64,000 nucleotides of DNA from Dichetophora obliterata (GCA_963920525.1 OY986438.1:130912920-130976919), one strand, 5' to 3'; numbered from the stretch's first letter, positions 45,586 to 58,501 are shown. The notes: generated from the letters alone by a model not told the origin. Program-made: numbers and translations.

Positions 45586-46345
45586 CTACAACCGTATGTC
45601 GGTCTTGGCCTCATCTAAGAATTTGCGCCAGCCATTTCTGTCTTTCGCTTGCTGGCGCCAGTTGGAAATTCCAAGCTTCGTCAGGTTGTCCTCCACTTGG
45701 TCTTTCCAACGAAGATGCGGTCGTCCTCTTCTGCGTTGACCGCCGCTGGCTACCGAATCGAATGTTTTCTTCACTGGAGCATCGTCTTTCATGCGCTGAA
45801 CATGACCAAGCCAGCGAAGCCGCTCGATTTTAATGCGCTTGACTATGTCGATGTCAGCGTACAGCTCATACAGTTCATCATTCCACCGTATTCGGTACTC
45901 GCCATTGACGCAGATTGGTCCGTAGATCTTACGAAGAATCTTTCTCTCGAATGCTCCTAAAGTCTTTTCATCTAAACTGCTCAGCGTCCAGGTTTGTGAT
46001 GCGTAAAGTAGGACGGGCATGATGAGCGATTTATAGAGCGTGATTTTCGTTCGTCGAGAGAGGGCTCTGCTTCTCAATTGCCTACTGAGCCCAAAGTAAC
46101 ACCTGTTGGCAAGAGTTATTCTTCGTTTGATCTCAATGCTGATGTCGTTGGTTGAATTAATGCTGGATCCCAGATAAACGAAGTTCTTCACAACCTCGAA
46201 TGAGGTATTGTCAACGGTAACGTGGGTTCCAAGACGCTGGGACTGTTTGTTTGTTGACACTAAGTATTTCGTCTTAACTGCATTCACTGACAGACCCATT
46301 CGACTTGACTCTCTTTCTAATCTGGAAAATGCTGCACTGACTTCG
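45586..46345 (-). pseudogene. RTE-type C-terminal region
   Basis: A 237-residue frame from MGLSVNAVKTKYLVS (thumb) through FVYLGSSINSTNDISIEIKR, LLYASQTWTLSS, LRWLGHVQRM and RRRGRPHLRWKDQVEDNL to a stop just before the tail. This conserved tail (WLGHV..M, GRP..RW.D) is found in many RTE/Jockey-related elements. The region is intact in itself but separated from the palm by the frameshift near 46345. Confidence 0.9.
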
Positions 46346-47232
46346 CGCGTATTATGGCTATGATATCTATGTCATCAGCATACGCAAGCAGCATAACACT
46401 CTTGTAGAATATTGTGCCACTACGTCTCAGATCAGCAGCTCGGATGATCTTTTCCATCATTAGGTTGAAAAAGTCGCACGATAAGGAATCACCTTGTCTG
46501 AAACCTCGTTTGGTAATAAATGGTTTGGAGAGGTCCTTCCCGATTTTAACTGCGCTGCTGGTGTTGCTCAGTGTCATCCTGCAAAGTCGTATTAGTTTTG
46601 CAGGAATACCAAATTCAGACATGGTGGAGTACAGGTGCTTCCTTATTGGGCTGTCAAAGGCGGCTTTGTAGTCGACAAAAAGATGGTGGGTGTCGACTTG
46701 TTTTTCTTGAGTCTTCTCCAAGATTTGTCGTAGCGTGAAAATCTGGTCGATGGTGGACTTTCCAGGTCTGAAGCCACACTGATAAGGTCCGATCAGTTCG
46801 TTTACAATGGGCTTCAATCTTTCTCATAAAACGCTCGACAGGACCTTATATGCGATATTAAGAAGGCTTATCCCACGGTAATTGGCACAGATAGTGGGAT
46901 CGCCTTTCTTGTGGATTGGGCAGAGCACACTGAGATTCCAATCGTTCGGAATGCATTCTTCCGACCATATTCTGCATAGAAGCTCGTGAATGCATTTAAG
47001 TAGAGCTTCGCCTCCGTTCTTAAACAGCTCAGCAGGTAAGCCATCAGCTCCCGCGGCTTTGTTATTTTTAAGCCGAGCTATAGCTGTCAGAACTTCATCA
47101 TAGTCGGGCAGCGGAACCTCGACGCTATCATCCGCAATTGGGGTTTCCGGAATATCATCTCTATTGGCGGGATTGTTGTCAGCGTCGCCATTTAGAAGTT
47201 TAGAGAAGTGTTCCCTCCATAACGTCAGTGTA
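46317..47232 (-). pseudogene. RTE-type reverse transcriptase, broken
   Basis: Motifs in order on the minus strand: LKNNKAAGADGLPAELFK, CPIHKKGDPTICANYRGISL, a TGA near 46827 replacing a Cys codon, GPYQCGFRPGKSTIDQIF, FVDYKAAFDS (first catalytic Asp), FRQGDSLSCDFFNLMMEKI and LLAYADDIDI with the catalytic Asp pair intact. The frame is lost at about 46345 after IIRAK, and the next frame continues VSAAFSRLERES into the C-terminal part. Confidence 0.9.
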
Positions 47233-47234
47233 CT

Positions 47235-48350
47235 CTAGACATCTGTCACTAGATTCCCGTTTTCATCCTTGCAGGAAGAGGCCCCGGTTTTAAAACCATC
47301 GGCAAGGCGTCTTATTTTTTCGAAAAATTTTCGGGCCTCATTCCTGTCACCATACATCTCAATCTTCTCCTGCTCGCGCTTTTCTGCCTCTCTTTTTTTC
47401 CGCCTGAAAATATGTCTCTCTTACCTCCTCTTTTCTTTGTATCGCTCCTTAGCAGCGCGCGTTACAACCGACTGCAGGGTGGCTTTGTAGGCGGCGTCTT
47501 TCTCTGCAGTGGCGTCGCGACACTCCTGGTCGTACCACTGGTTTCGGCGAGGGCGTTGGTAGCCAATCACCTCTTCAGCAGCCGCACGCATGGAGTTGGA
47601 AATGTGTGTCCACTGCGCGCATATATCATCGATTGGAGGAGTGCTTTGAAGCAGGAGTGAGAGTCGAGTGGCGAAAGCATCGGCTGTCTGTTTCGATTGC
47701 AGCTTGTCGACGTCTAGCTTTCTCTGTGTAGGGTTGCGTGTATTCTTAGCTGCGCACAGACGTGTACGGATCTTGGCTGCAACAAGATAGTGATCCGAGT
47801 CAATGTTTGCACCACGGATCGTGCGTACATCCAATACACTGGAAGAGTGCCTTCCGTCGACCAAAACGTGATCAATTTGATTTTTTGTTTTTTGATCAGG
47901 GGACATCCAGGTGGCTTTATGAATATTGAGATGCTTGAATCTAGTGCTACTTACGACCATGTTTCGTGCTGCGGCGAAGTCAATCAGCCTCATTCCGTTA
48001 TCGGAGGTGTTGTCGTGGAGGCTGAACTTTCCGACTGTTGGACCAAAAATATTTTCCTTGCCCACCTTAGCGTTGAAGTCACCAAGCACGATTTTAACGT
48101 CGTGGCGGGGGCAGCGCTCGTAAGCATTTTCAAGGCGCTCGTAGAAAATTTCCTTGATCTCATCGTCCTTGTCTTCTGTCGGTGCGTGCGCACATATTAG
48201 GATTATATTGAAAAATCTAACCTTGATGCGGATTATGGCAAGTCGTTCGTTCACAGGTGTGAATCGCAGGACGTGGGGCCGTAGTCTCTTGCCAACTACA
48301 AATCCGCATCCAAACTCGTGCTTCTCCGCATGGCCGCTGTAGTAGATATG
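47235..48350 (-). pseudogene. RTE-type endonuclease domain, N-terminally truncated
   Basis: An apurinic-type endonuclease would nick target DNA to prime reverse transcription. The frame from 48350 reads IYYSGHAEKHEFGCGFVVGK, then LAIIRIKVRFFNIILICAHA, VLGDFNAKVG (catalytic Asp/Asn) and DSDHYLVAAKI (catalytic His), so the late active-site motifs are intact. The first motifs (Asn and Glu) before GH are missing because of 5' truncation. A TAA at 47421-47423 interrupts the linker helix region (ERYKEKRR stop). The same frame resumes as FRRKKREAEKREQEKIEMYG until a TAG near 47236. Confidence 0.88.
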
Positions 48351-48362
48351 ATGATCTTATTA

Positions 48363-49039
48363 TTAAAAAATAAAATGACAAAAGTTATAATAAATACAAC
48401 GTGCCCTATGATTTTTTTTGTGTTCATTAAAAACCGATTATATGTACAAACATTCAAAAAGTGTTTGGAGGGTTGACCAAGACTTTATGACAACTTGGAA
48501 TGGGCAATGAAAATAGAACAAAAACGTGCGGCATATGAGATGGACAACCCCTTCAAAATCGGACGTGTGATAAATATTTGACTGCTGTATCGATTATTTT
48601 TAGTTCCCCAAATCAAATGAAGAGTCATCGTAAATGCATATATCCAGCACAATTGATGAGTTCAATTTCGAAATTTACAACAGTTCATGGGCGTCTGCAG
48701 GGGAAGGCGAGTAGCACTTGCCCTCTTAGACTATGACAAAATTAAAATTTTTCAAATTGTTATAAAATCAAATATTTAGCAATTGGTTACCTTGGCTGCA
48801 TTTAAATAAGCTTAATTAATTTATGTTTTAAAAAGAATCCATACGACCGAAGTATTAACAAAAGATTTGGTATAAAACAAAAAAAAAATCGTTATAAAGC
48901 TGACATTGCTGTCGGTTCTATTATTCAACAATGAATCGGCGTTGACATCTCAATTTTTTTTTTAGTTTGTAAAATAAATCTTTGCCATAACTGACAGAAT
49001 AGTAAGCCTTGCTTTATAAAATAACTAGTTGAAACCCGG
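48363..49039. other. Non-coding DNA
   Basis: Nothing recognised. A GC-richer patch with GGGCGTCTGCAGGGG at 48688 may be a MITE scrap. Confidence 0.35.
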
Positions 49040-49330
49040 CGCGTTGATGCCACGACCCTGTGTCCAACACCCATAAAATGTTATCAGTTAAACGGCACGT
49101 GTAAATTGTGGTCGAATACCGAATTTCAACCTCCAAAGCTATTTGATATCGCAAAATTTCGGTTGTATGGGAGGTGACAAGCCCATTTTCTAAAGCCCAT
49201 AAAATGTTATCAGTGAAACGGCAAGTGTAATACCGAATTCCGAAGCAGTGCGACCAATAAATAATAACCAATCGATATCAAATATTTCGGCTGTATAAGA
49301 GGCACCACGCCCCCTTTTCAATGTTAAACC
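49040..49330 (-). repeat. Dispersed repeat, two diverged tandem units
   Basis: CCCATAAAATGTTATCAGT followed by AAACGGCA.GTGTAA and ATACCGAATT occurs at 49070 and again at 49197, each followed by an ATTTCGG.TGTATAAGAGG/GGGAGG word. One further unit lies inverted at 59215-59345. No protein family fits the open frame 49014-49271. Confidence 0.65.
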
Positions 49331-50501
49331 CTTCCTTGGTGTGTGTATTATATTATCGCAATTCGGTCATTTGGTGATAAGTAACAATTTTGGTATAAAT
49401 GTCTTTTATTAGAAAAATTTCGTTTTCTATAGGAGCATGCAAGTTGCTTAAAATTTCCTAGATATTGACACCACAAAAACTTTCGTACTTGAAACACACA
49501 AAAAGATTTTATAACTAATTTTATTGTTTGGTGAAATAGATAAAAATTCATCAAAAGTGAAAGTGCTGGCTTTGAAAGTGAATAACTCGATCATGTTACA
49601 TAGTATTTCATTCATTTTTTTTTTAATTCTGAATATTTTCCCGTCAAACCGGTTATCAATCTTTTTCATTTAATTTTCCTTTCTAATTTTTATAATTTTC
49701 CAAAAAAACCTTAACGAATTTCTTTATTTCGCAAAAAACTTTGGTAAAAATATATGTTGTTGCAAAAAAATTCAAAACCAAAAATGGCTTTTTTAATGTT
49801 ATTTCATATTGAATGCATAAATGTGGGGTTGATTTAAAGTTTCTATCTTAAAAATTTAAAAACGTTTTGTATGATCGAAAAATCAAATTTTTGTTTATTT
49901 TTATTCATTTTGTATTTTTGTTTCCATAAAAAGTAATGGTGAAGTTAAAGAATCATGACTCTAAAGAATCAGATTTCTCAATTCGCGTCTAAGTAATACT
50001 CTCAAATACCCCTTTAAACACTGCCACAGCAACAACAGCTCCATCTACCGGGTCAAACATTAAAACCATCTACAGACCCAGACGCACACACACACCAAAT
50101 TTCTTCAAAATCGGTCCAGCCGTTTAGGAGGAGTTTAGTGACAAAGCCATGTACAGAAGAAATTTATATGTAAAGATAAAGTTCGTTTACACTAGTATTG
50201 TTTCATTTCTACTGCGATTCCTTGAATTTGTATACGGAAAATAATTCTTTTTAATTTTTAACCCAAATTGTTTTCTATTTTAAGTAAGCAGATAAGCTTA
50301 TTTAGTAGTTAATTTGTACTTTTAGTTAATAAAATAATATATGTAATGTTATAATCTATAATAAGTAATGACTTTTTGCCAGTTTGGAGAAAATTATTAT
50401 TAAAGGGTTTAACTGATTCGACACTATGCAATGCAAGAAATTGAAATGAAACTTCCATTAAAATTCAGCCAAAATTCTACAAGGTAATTTTACCCCTTTA
50501 A
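49331..50501. other. Non-coding DNA with repeat scraps
   Basis: 50095-50190 (AAATCGGTCCAGCCGTTTAG ... ATGTACAGAAGAAATTTATA) is a style of sequence common in dispersed insect repeats (Helitron- or LINE-associated). No element boundary was found. Confidence 0.4.
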
Positions 50502-50503
50502 TA

Positions 50504-51734
50504 AATTGTGTTTTTTATAGAGTAATTAAAGTTTAAATTATAATAAAACATAGTAATATATTTTTAATATCAATAAAACGCGCTTTATTGGATAGAAAAT
50601 TTTCTGACATTAATGTTTAAATATGATTTCGGCCATGCGGCCGCCACGGCTGGCGCGTACAAGGCGCAATCTGGAACACCAATTTTCACGAACTTTTCGC
50701 AGCATTTGCGGCCTTATCACGCCGATAAATCTTCGAATGTTGATTTCCAGGTGTTCAATTGTTTGTGGTTTATCGACGTAGATAAGTGACTTTACATAAC
50801 CCCAAAGAAAATAATACAATGGGGTTAAATTTGCTCTTGGGAGCCAATTAATTGGGCCATTTCGTGAAATTATTTTTTTGTCAAAAGTTTCCTTGAGTAA
50901 ATCAATTGTAGCTCCCGCTGTGTGGCATGTGGCTCCGTCCTGTTGGAACCACATATCAGCAAGATTAATGCCAGCTAATTGAGGTACGAAAAAACTTCGA
51001 ATCATGTTCCTGTACCGATCACCATTGACAGGAGCATTCTGACCATCATCGTTTTTGAAGACATATGGGCCAATGACTCCGCCAGCCCATAAAGCGCACC
51101 AAACAGTAATTTTCTGTGGATATAATGGTGTTTCGACAAAAGCTTGTGGATTCTCCTCACTCGAAATACGACAATTCTGTTTATTTACTTACCCATTCAA
51201 CCAAAAATGGGCTTCATCGGAAAATAAAATTTTCCATGGAAATTCAAAATCAATATCAATTTGTGCTTCAGCCCATTCGCCGAATTGGCGGCGAATACGA
51301 TGGTCGTTTGGCTTCAATTCCTGCACAAGTTGAATCTTGAAAAGTTTTAAGCCAAGATCTTTTCGTAAAATCTTCCATAAAGTGGAAGGACACAACCCCA
51401 GTCCTTCAGTGCGCACTGTTCGGCGTCTAACGGGATGTACATTATCAGTAACAGTAAATGTGGTCCGAAAACGATCTATTGTTCTTCGAATTAGCAGCTC
51501 TAAAGGACGATTATGTACGCCCTAAAATGGACGAAGTGCACGATAAGTTTGACGAACAGAATCATTATTTTGATTAAAAATTTCCACAATTTACGCATGT
51601 TGCTCTGGTGTAAGTTGATCCATAATGAAATGTCGAAGTAAACTAAACAAAAAGCAACTATCAGCTGTTAAATGGGTGTCAAATAAAGCAGTGATGCCAG
51701 TTCAAAGTAATATCACTCTATAAAAAACACCATT
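50504..51734 (-). mobile_element. Mariner-like transposon, copy B
   Basis: Same family as 28876-30129, opposite orientation, 1231 bp. The ends are AATTGTGTTTTTTATAGAGT at 50504 and, in reverse complement, AATGGTGTTTTTTATAGAGT from 51734. TA lies outside both ends (50502-50503, 51735-51736). It is more decayed at the ends but has the missing middle part of copy A. Confidence 0.9.
50610..51623 (-). pseudogene. Mariner-like transposase, copy B, broken
   Basis: Starts MDQLTPEQHA followed by an in-frame stop, then IVEIFNQN. The segment LGLCPSTLWKILRKDLGLKL, deleted in copy A, is present. Catalytic motifs are Asp in ILFSDEAHFW and Asp in WFQQDGATCHTA. In the third motif the acidic residue is replaced by Tyr (LTPLYYFLWGYVKS) and the preceding Asp is Asn. 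Even without the stops it would therefore lack the third metal ligand. It ends SRGGRMAEIIFKH at 50610. Together A and B show the ancestral arrangement. Confidence 0.9.
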
Positions 51735-51736
51735 TA

Positions 51737-54357
51737 CGTGAAAAACGCGAGCTACGTTTAATACTTACTACGCGTTAAGTATAGAAATGATATTTATTTT
51801 TAATTTTTGAGCATTCAAATATTCAAAAAATTTTATATTAAAAATATTTTTGCTATATAGTACATATCTTAACGTTTTCTGGGGCATTATAAGAAATCTC
51901 CTAAATTAAAAGACAATTTTATTTGCTTTTATTAATTATAGACTAGCCTAAAGAATAAACGAATTGGCGTTTTCAGTATTTGAAATGACTTTAACCAAGC
52001 ACCTACTGATCAATTGTGTTATGCGTTTGTTAAATGTTTTAACATAAATGATCGAGGAATGTACCTACAAGCTTTGTAACAATTCCTGGCTCTTAATTAT
52101 GGAGACTCTAACCAGTGCGCCACAGCCAGTGATATTCCTCGACGCGTCATCTTTAAGTGTCAATAATGTAGAGAATGTGTCAACAATGAAGACAATGTCA
52201 ACAATCAAGGCCGTAGGCAGGATGAAAATTAGGAGGAGGGGGCAAGACCTTATTAAATTTTTTACCATATTTCTTATTCATTTTTTTTTCGAATCAATGA
52301 AAGAAGTTCAAAACGAATGTTTTGTTCCTTATTACCATATGTTTTTATATATAGGGTCTCCCATGATAGAATTCAACTATTTAAAAAGGAAACAGGTGAT
52401 GCCGAGTTGAGCGAAACATCAAAAGGGAGAGGGGGTCTATTTTCACGCCCTTAGGAGTTTCAGGGTTAATTACTATTTCATGACTTTAATTAACATTATT
52501 GTTTTTAGCAGAAAAACTAGCTCACAATAAACTTAATTTAAAAAAATATTAAAACAAATAATTTTAAACTTATGTATATCAAACAAAAGGAAGCCATGAA
52601 ATTAAATAAAGTAACGTTTCAGGTTCAATTAATTTTAAAATATGAGATCGATTAAAAATTGAGTTTAAAAAAAATCAACAAAAATTTACAAAAAGTCTAA
52701 CTAAAGCCTGTATGACACTTTATTTTTTTGTCCAATTTTAAATTCCGAAAACAAGTGGAAAGTGGGCTAGACAGATGTATACTATAGGAAAAGGATAAAA
52801 CCATACATCGTGCCAATTTTTGACATCTCCTCAACGTTACTATCTTAGCTCTCTATTCTTGTTGGCTGCGGAAGAGCTCAAGGTTATTGTTAACACTTAA
52901 TATTTGATCGAAACTTAACGAGTGACGAATTGAAAGAAAAAAACAAGAACAATGCATTTAAAAAATATAGTCCGTTACACATTACTCCAATTCGTGCTAT
53001 ATGCGTACTCACTCACACCAATCGAATCTATGCATTCGTACTATTTCACCTGCTCTATTTTCATTTTTAATGAGAAAATATGAGCAATTTATTGAAGTAT
53101 CATACGGCCATAAGAAAACTAAACAAAATAATACAAAAAATTATATAAAAATAAATGAGTCGATACTTTTCAAAGTCGCCTAAGTCACACATAAAGCGTT
53201 TTTGGGATATTTTTGTTGAAAAATTGTTAAATTAGTTTCAACATATCGGTGTAAAATATAACACAGAAGATTCATAAAAGAAAACCATCGTGGACTTGAA
53301 ATACATCAGATAAAATGTTGGACTTATTCACGGATAATATGTAGCTCCGAACTTAGTCAATTTTAAAAAATTCTTATGGACTTAGGTTATTTTCAAAAAA
53401 ATTTAAATTACGATTTATCAAGCTAGAAAGGGGCGGGAAGGATTTCTATTTTTCTATGCATTTATTTTCTTGATTTCCTTTCATCCATTTTGACTATACG
53501 GCCGAGCTCGCTCTCAAGTGCCACAACCTTATAAATGAACCTTGCGCTATGCTAGCTGAGCAAAAAAGATGCGAAGAGTAAGATACATATAAATGCAGTG
53601 CTGCGCTCCAAAAAAACTAAAAAAAAACAAAAGAAGAACTATTTTTTATTTCGTTCGAAATGTATTGTCTTAAAGATATTGATAAAAAAACGTCCGTGGC
53701 GAAGCTTCCTTTTATAATTTATGCACGTTTATGTGTGAGATTGTATAATTAAAAAAAAACATTTTTTGAAAATTTTAAAGTTAGTTTGAGTAAATGTCTT
53801 AAAGCAAGCAACTAGGGAAAGCTGACGCGCCAGTTTGAAAACTACTAAACGGATTTTGCTAAAATTTTGCATTTTTTTTTAATATATTTGCATTTCCCGA
53901 AAGATATTTTGTCTTATCTACTTTAACTCATTTAATAATTAATTATACCTTAACTTACGCTTAAAATCGGAGAACTGGCTAATAAATAGCTCCAAAAATC
54001 ACAAATTTATTTTTTTATTTATCATTTCTTCGTTCAGATAAAAAGTTATTTCATGCATATATTTTTTGGTTTTGTTATTTTAGATGAAGTAATCGTGAGT
54101 TATTTTCTTTAAAGCGTTTCAGAAAGCACTCTATCACTTACTCATTTTCAAAGATCTTTTATGAATATTGGATAAACTATTTTCGGAAATAAACTTTTCA
54201 CAAAAACTTATTCTTTTTTTCGATTGTTCTGACCACTAAAACTCCTTCAATAAATATTTTTCTATTTTATACCATATTTCATATATCAAGTGAAACTTTT
54301 TGTGCGTGATTTGATATTGAGAATAAAATTGTTTGAGTCTCGTCACGCAAAAAAAGA
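51737..54357. other. AT-rich non-coding DNA
   Basis: No gene recognised. Short frames (for example 52048-52410) overlap on both strands without motifs. GC-richer patches at 52220-52250 and 52420-52440 (AGGAGGAGGGGG, AGGGAGAGGGGG) may be repeat scraps. Confidence 0.4.
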
Positions 54358-54640
54358 AAGGTTGGTAGATCGAGTGCTGGTGTGTACAGAAGAAATGTTG
54401 AGGGGAAAAAATAATTAGACTAGCTTATACATTTGACCCCCTAGGGGTCATAGGTTTTTGGGTACCTACTATAATAGATATATTTTTCCATTTTTGGTGT
54501 TTATTGTATGGGGTCCCCCAGGAAGGTTGGCAGATAGAGTATAGGTGTGTTCAAAAGAAATGTTGAGGAAAAAATTAATAGGAGCAGCTCATAAATTTGA
54601 GCCCAATGGGTCATAGATTTTTAGATGGAACTTCTTAAGT
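54358..54640. repeat. Tandem repeat, unit about 165 bp (one full and one partial copy)
   Basis: AAGGTTGGTAGATCGAGTGC...GAAATGTTGAGG...GGGGTCATAGGTTTTTGGGT at 54358 is repeated from 54523 as AAGGTTGGCAGATAGAGTAT...GAAATGTTGAGG...TGGGTCATAGATTTTTAGAT. Confidence 0.8.
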
Positions 54641-57600
54641 GGAAAGTGAACTATAATATTGTATATTTCTAAGGAACAACGCGAAAAGAAAAAAGCAATA
54701 ATTTTATAGTTAAGTAGCAGTGTTGTGTCAACTAGTAGTGGTGCTTGCGCTGTTGTATAGAAAGACTCAAATGTCGATTTATAAAGGATACTTTAACAAA
54801 AGTTGCATGAGTTTGCAGTAAATTAAAAACGGTAGCATATTAAGAGTGTAAATAAAAAATTTCAGTTCGTTTTTTGTAAAACAAGTGAGCAGTGTTTTTG
54901 CCAACGGTTTGATTTACAGTCATACAGGTGGCTGATTCTCTTGTCAGAAGCCAAGTTAAAATCCCTATTGCACCTTCTATATGTTCAAAATATATTCAAC
55001 ACGATCCAGTATCGCAATATTTATTAAACGATTAGCACACAATATTGATGGATCGTTATCCAATATCGTAAGATATTTAAATATTTTGAAATCTGAGAGA
55101 TCTTAATGTTAATTTTGTAACAAACGATTCTTAACAGCTGACTGCAAATAAAAACAATCCCATTAAAGCAAAAACTAAATCCGGAACTACAATAGATGAA
55201 ATTAACCAATTGAAGCACCAACCAATGACAGCGTCAATATTAAATAAACATAAAATTTTTTGTACAAATATTGTATGCTTTTGAGATGCTCTCGCTCTCT
55301 ATGTCTCTTTCACAAAATATATTTTAAGAAGTTTCACTTTTGTACTGTATACATACGGTACCTTTTTTCTTTTATAAACTATTGGAAGTATAAAAACATA
55401 ATACGAATTTAAAGTGATTAATACATTTCAAACTCCTATTAAATAAATTTGTTGGCCTTGCGTGGTAGCGTGTACTATCAAAGTACTACTATCATATCAT
55501 TTATGATAAAATAGTATGAGAGAATAATAAAATAGGAGAGACCATTCTCGATTCAAGAGTTGTATGAAAAATATGAAATAGAATCATTTTGAATTTGCTT
55601 TATAATATTTTTTATAATTAATATAATATTATATCAATATATCTTGTCATATGACATGACAAGAAAGCAACAATTTATTATTACTAATAAAAGTTAATTT
55701 ATAAATATATATTAAATTACATAAAATGCGAATAATAAAAAATCTAAAAAGTTAAAATCAAGCACAGAATAAACAGAAATCTTAGAAGCACTACTGCTTT
55801 ATTATAAGCAAACTTTCCATAAAGACCTTTGTGTCCCCTACAGAAAAGCTTACAAACGCCCTTGCATTCGTCCATTTCTGCCTAAGGACTCTCCCATATC
55901 ACTCGGCTAACAATTTGACATCGGTGTCAGAGAATGTCAAGCGTGTTTTCAGCTCATTTGAAGTGATATCTTTCATCATGACCATCATTATTGGAAATGC
56001 AAACGCACGCAATTTTCCACGCACACTCTCGCCAATACATACACAACTCAAACACCCACTCACCAACATCACATTATTCACATAGGCATTATTAGCACGC
56101 GTTGCTGTTACATAATAGAACTTGAACTGATTTTCCTGTCATGTGGGCTGTTTTTTGTTGTTGTAAGCGACCGATAATCAAAGAGATGTGGTGACATTTT
56201 GACACTGATTTCGTTTGACGAACAACTGTGATGTATGTGTGTGTGTCTGAGCGCGTGTCAGACATATCCAGATGCTGTAAAATCACTTGAACTCATGCGA
56301 TCCTGACAAAATACGGAGCGGCGAATGAGATAATATGCATTAATGTGAAGTGACACATAGTTGCATTCCAGCGGAAAAATAAATAGCTCTTCTAAAAACA
56401 GCGCATTTTATTGTGCAGCTTTGGAATGCTTGGAGGATGCGCTTTTGATATAACTTAAAGAAATTAAAGATAATGATTGCAATTTTAAGAGAACATTTTT
56501 CAAAAATGCGCAAAGTTAATTGATTCGTAATGGCTTTACTTCAGTTAACAAAGAACTTTTGCACGAGTGTAAAGTTTTAACAGCTACAAAAAGGTCTTAT
56601 TTTTTAACACCAAAGGCAAAAGCCACAACAGCATTTCTTTTCTTACAAAATACAAAATTACAAATAGTTTTTTTTTGTTAAAAGTTAAAATACGTAAAAC
56701 ACGTTAAGGTTTATAGAAACAAGATATAGTATAATAGAAGCCTTCACGGCTGCTATATCAAAAATAACAGATTGAAAATATTCAGTCAAAATAGAAATAT
56801 GTAAAATTAAATAAAATATAAATAAATAGATAGATATTATAATTTGACGGAAAGAGAAAATATTTTTTAAGTAATTTTTGCTAAACTCTTTATTTTTCCA
56901 TTCTTAGGTGCTTCTAGCGGGCGTATTTACAGTCTTTAAAAGTTTAGTCGTTTTATATAAAAACGCACATAGGCTTGGAAGTGAGCGCTAAAGGGCTACA
57001 CGATCCATTTGAAGGCTTGTGAGAAGGGCTTCAGAGCCCTGCCAATGTAATGCATAATGTGACCAACAATTTTAGAGCAAAAAGAAGTACAAAAGAAGTA
57101 CATATAATAAATATTGAAGTACAACCTTTTTTGTACACGCACCCGCTTCTGACTTCAGATTCGAAATCAGCGATTTAAAAAATAAATATTATAAGGTGGC
57201 AACCCTATTATGAAAAATTACATAAATTTAAATTATGACAACGGATGCGGATCTAGCGTCCCATTTTTACCTAGTGTTCGTGCCAGCTTTGAATTCTTCT
57301 TCTTATACAAACCATCTATTGCCAGTGAACAAGTGAGTATCATCCGTTGCCTTCATCGCTTCATGAAAAATTAATGAATTAATGAAGAGCCAACGAACGA
57401 CAAGTGAAGAATTGAAGAAGAGATGAATAGCAAAAGTTTCTTCGCAAGAGTAAAAAATATTCTTGTTCACAAACTGGTTTCCTCTTCTTCAGTTCATGAA
57501 CAAAAAAATCTACTTAGCTGTTCACGAAAATGAATATGAACACGTTGTTTTTTTTTTAACAAAAAATTTCCTCATATTCATGAAGCTTCATGAGTGAGCA

Positions 57601-58179
57601 AATACGAACCCTGGTACCAGCATATAAATAAGCCCGTACAATTTCAATAATTACTTTTGCTTACTTTCGATGTTATAAATAAATGTAAGTACTTAACGCG
57701 GAACACATCTTTTAATAGTTTTTCTGTTTCTGAAGTTTTGGCGCATTAATAAATACAGATAAAAATTAGAATTATTACAGTAAAAAAAAATTATATAAAA
57801 AAGTTTTAAAATTAATAAAATTAAAAAAATTAAAAATCGGCGTAACGCCTTTTTTCAACTATGAGCTATTCAACTGTGCGTGACGTAACACTTTTAGTTA
57901 AACACATATATAATCACAACAATGCCACTAACGACCACTGTGATTACGTTGTTTTATATTTTGCATTCTTGTCGCTATATCTATTGCCATCGAGGTAATA
58001 CGATGAGGTAATACAAAAATAAAAATGATTACACCGAGAAGTAAAACAACGTAAACTCAAAAATTCAAATTTTAAATAAAAAATAAACAGTAGCAAAAGT
58101 AAGGTAAAGTTGAAAATTTTGAAATCAATTACGATATTTTCATTTTGAAAATGATTTTTTTTTCAAAAATAGGTCATTA
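54641..58179. other. AT-rich non-coding DNA
   Basis: No gene recognised. The frames at 55831-56085 (+) and 55899-56081 (-) overlap and carry no motif. Near 57275-57610 there is a segment with repeated TTCATGAA words and a CCAGGGTTCGTATT-like end, perhaps an old MITE. Confidence 0.4.
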
Positions 58180-58501
58180 GCTGCATTCCCGTGGCATTAG
58201 ATCAGATCAAATCTCAGTTCAACTTCTTAGCAATTTGGCACCACTGTCTTGAAACAGCTGTTAGAAGAACAATAACAAAAGGAAACAGCAATACCAATAC
58301 ACACATTCAGCGATGAAACGTCAAAATACGAAAGTGAATAGTTATTTAGATTTGCCAACTATTTTCGTCTTGGTAAAAAATGCTTGAAACTTGGCAGCAT
58401 TTTAAGATCAGAAAAAGAGCCAGAAATCGAGCTGGTTCTAATTTTTTTTTTCGTGGATAAAATAGAGCCACGCTGTAGATCAACGACCACGGTAATGCAG
58501 C
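58180..58501. mobile_element. MITE with GCTGCATT.CCGTGG ends
   Basis: GCTGCATTCCCGTGG (58180-58194) is matched by the reverse complement of CCACGGTAATGCAGC (58487-58501) with one mismatch. The similarity continues inwards through GATCAGATC against GATCTAC. The 3-bp flanks are TTA and TTT, so a PIF/Harbinger-type origin (TWA duplication) is possible but unproven. The 322-bp body is non-coding. Confidence 0.6.

Larger units (their letters stand above)
45564..48350 (-). mobile_element. RTE-type non-LTR retrotransposon, 5'-truncated
   Basis: 2787 bp on the minus strand between perfect 12-bp target duplications. The order is endonuclease, reverse transcriptase, C-terminal region, then a tail of imperfect AAGT/TAAG tetranucleotides (45564-45582 on the plus strand as TTACTTACTACTTACTTAG). 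This tail and motif set are typical of RTE-like insect LINEs. The 5' end starts inside the endonuclease (HHIYYSGHAEK), so the promoter and first catalytic part are lost. The coding frame carries three stops (about 47421, 47237, 46827) and a frameshift near 46345. Confidence 0.92.

Noticed and set aside
45649..48342. Several plus-strand open frames of 60-136 residues
   Set aside because: They are antisense to the RTE-type LINE coding frames, and their openness follows from the other strand's coding bias.
48681..48725. GGGCGTCTGCAGGGG patch as a transposon end
   Set aside because: No inverted partner or duplication could be found.
57275..57610. Possible hAT element with CCAGGGTTCGT-like ends
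   Set aside because: The two candidate ends match poorly and the flanks give no duplication.
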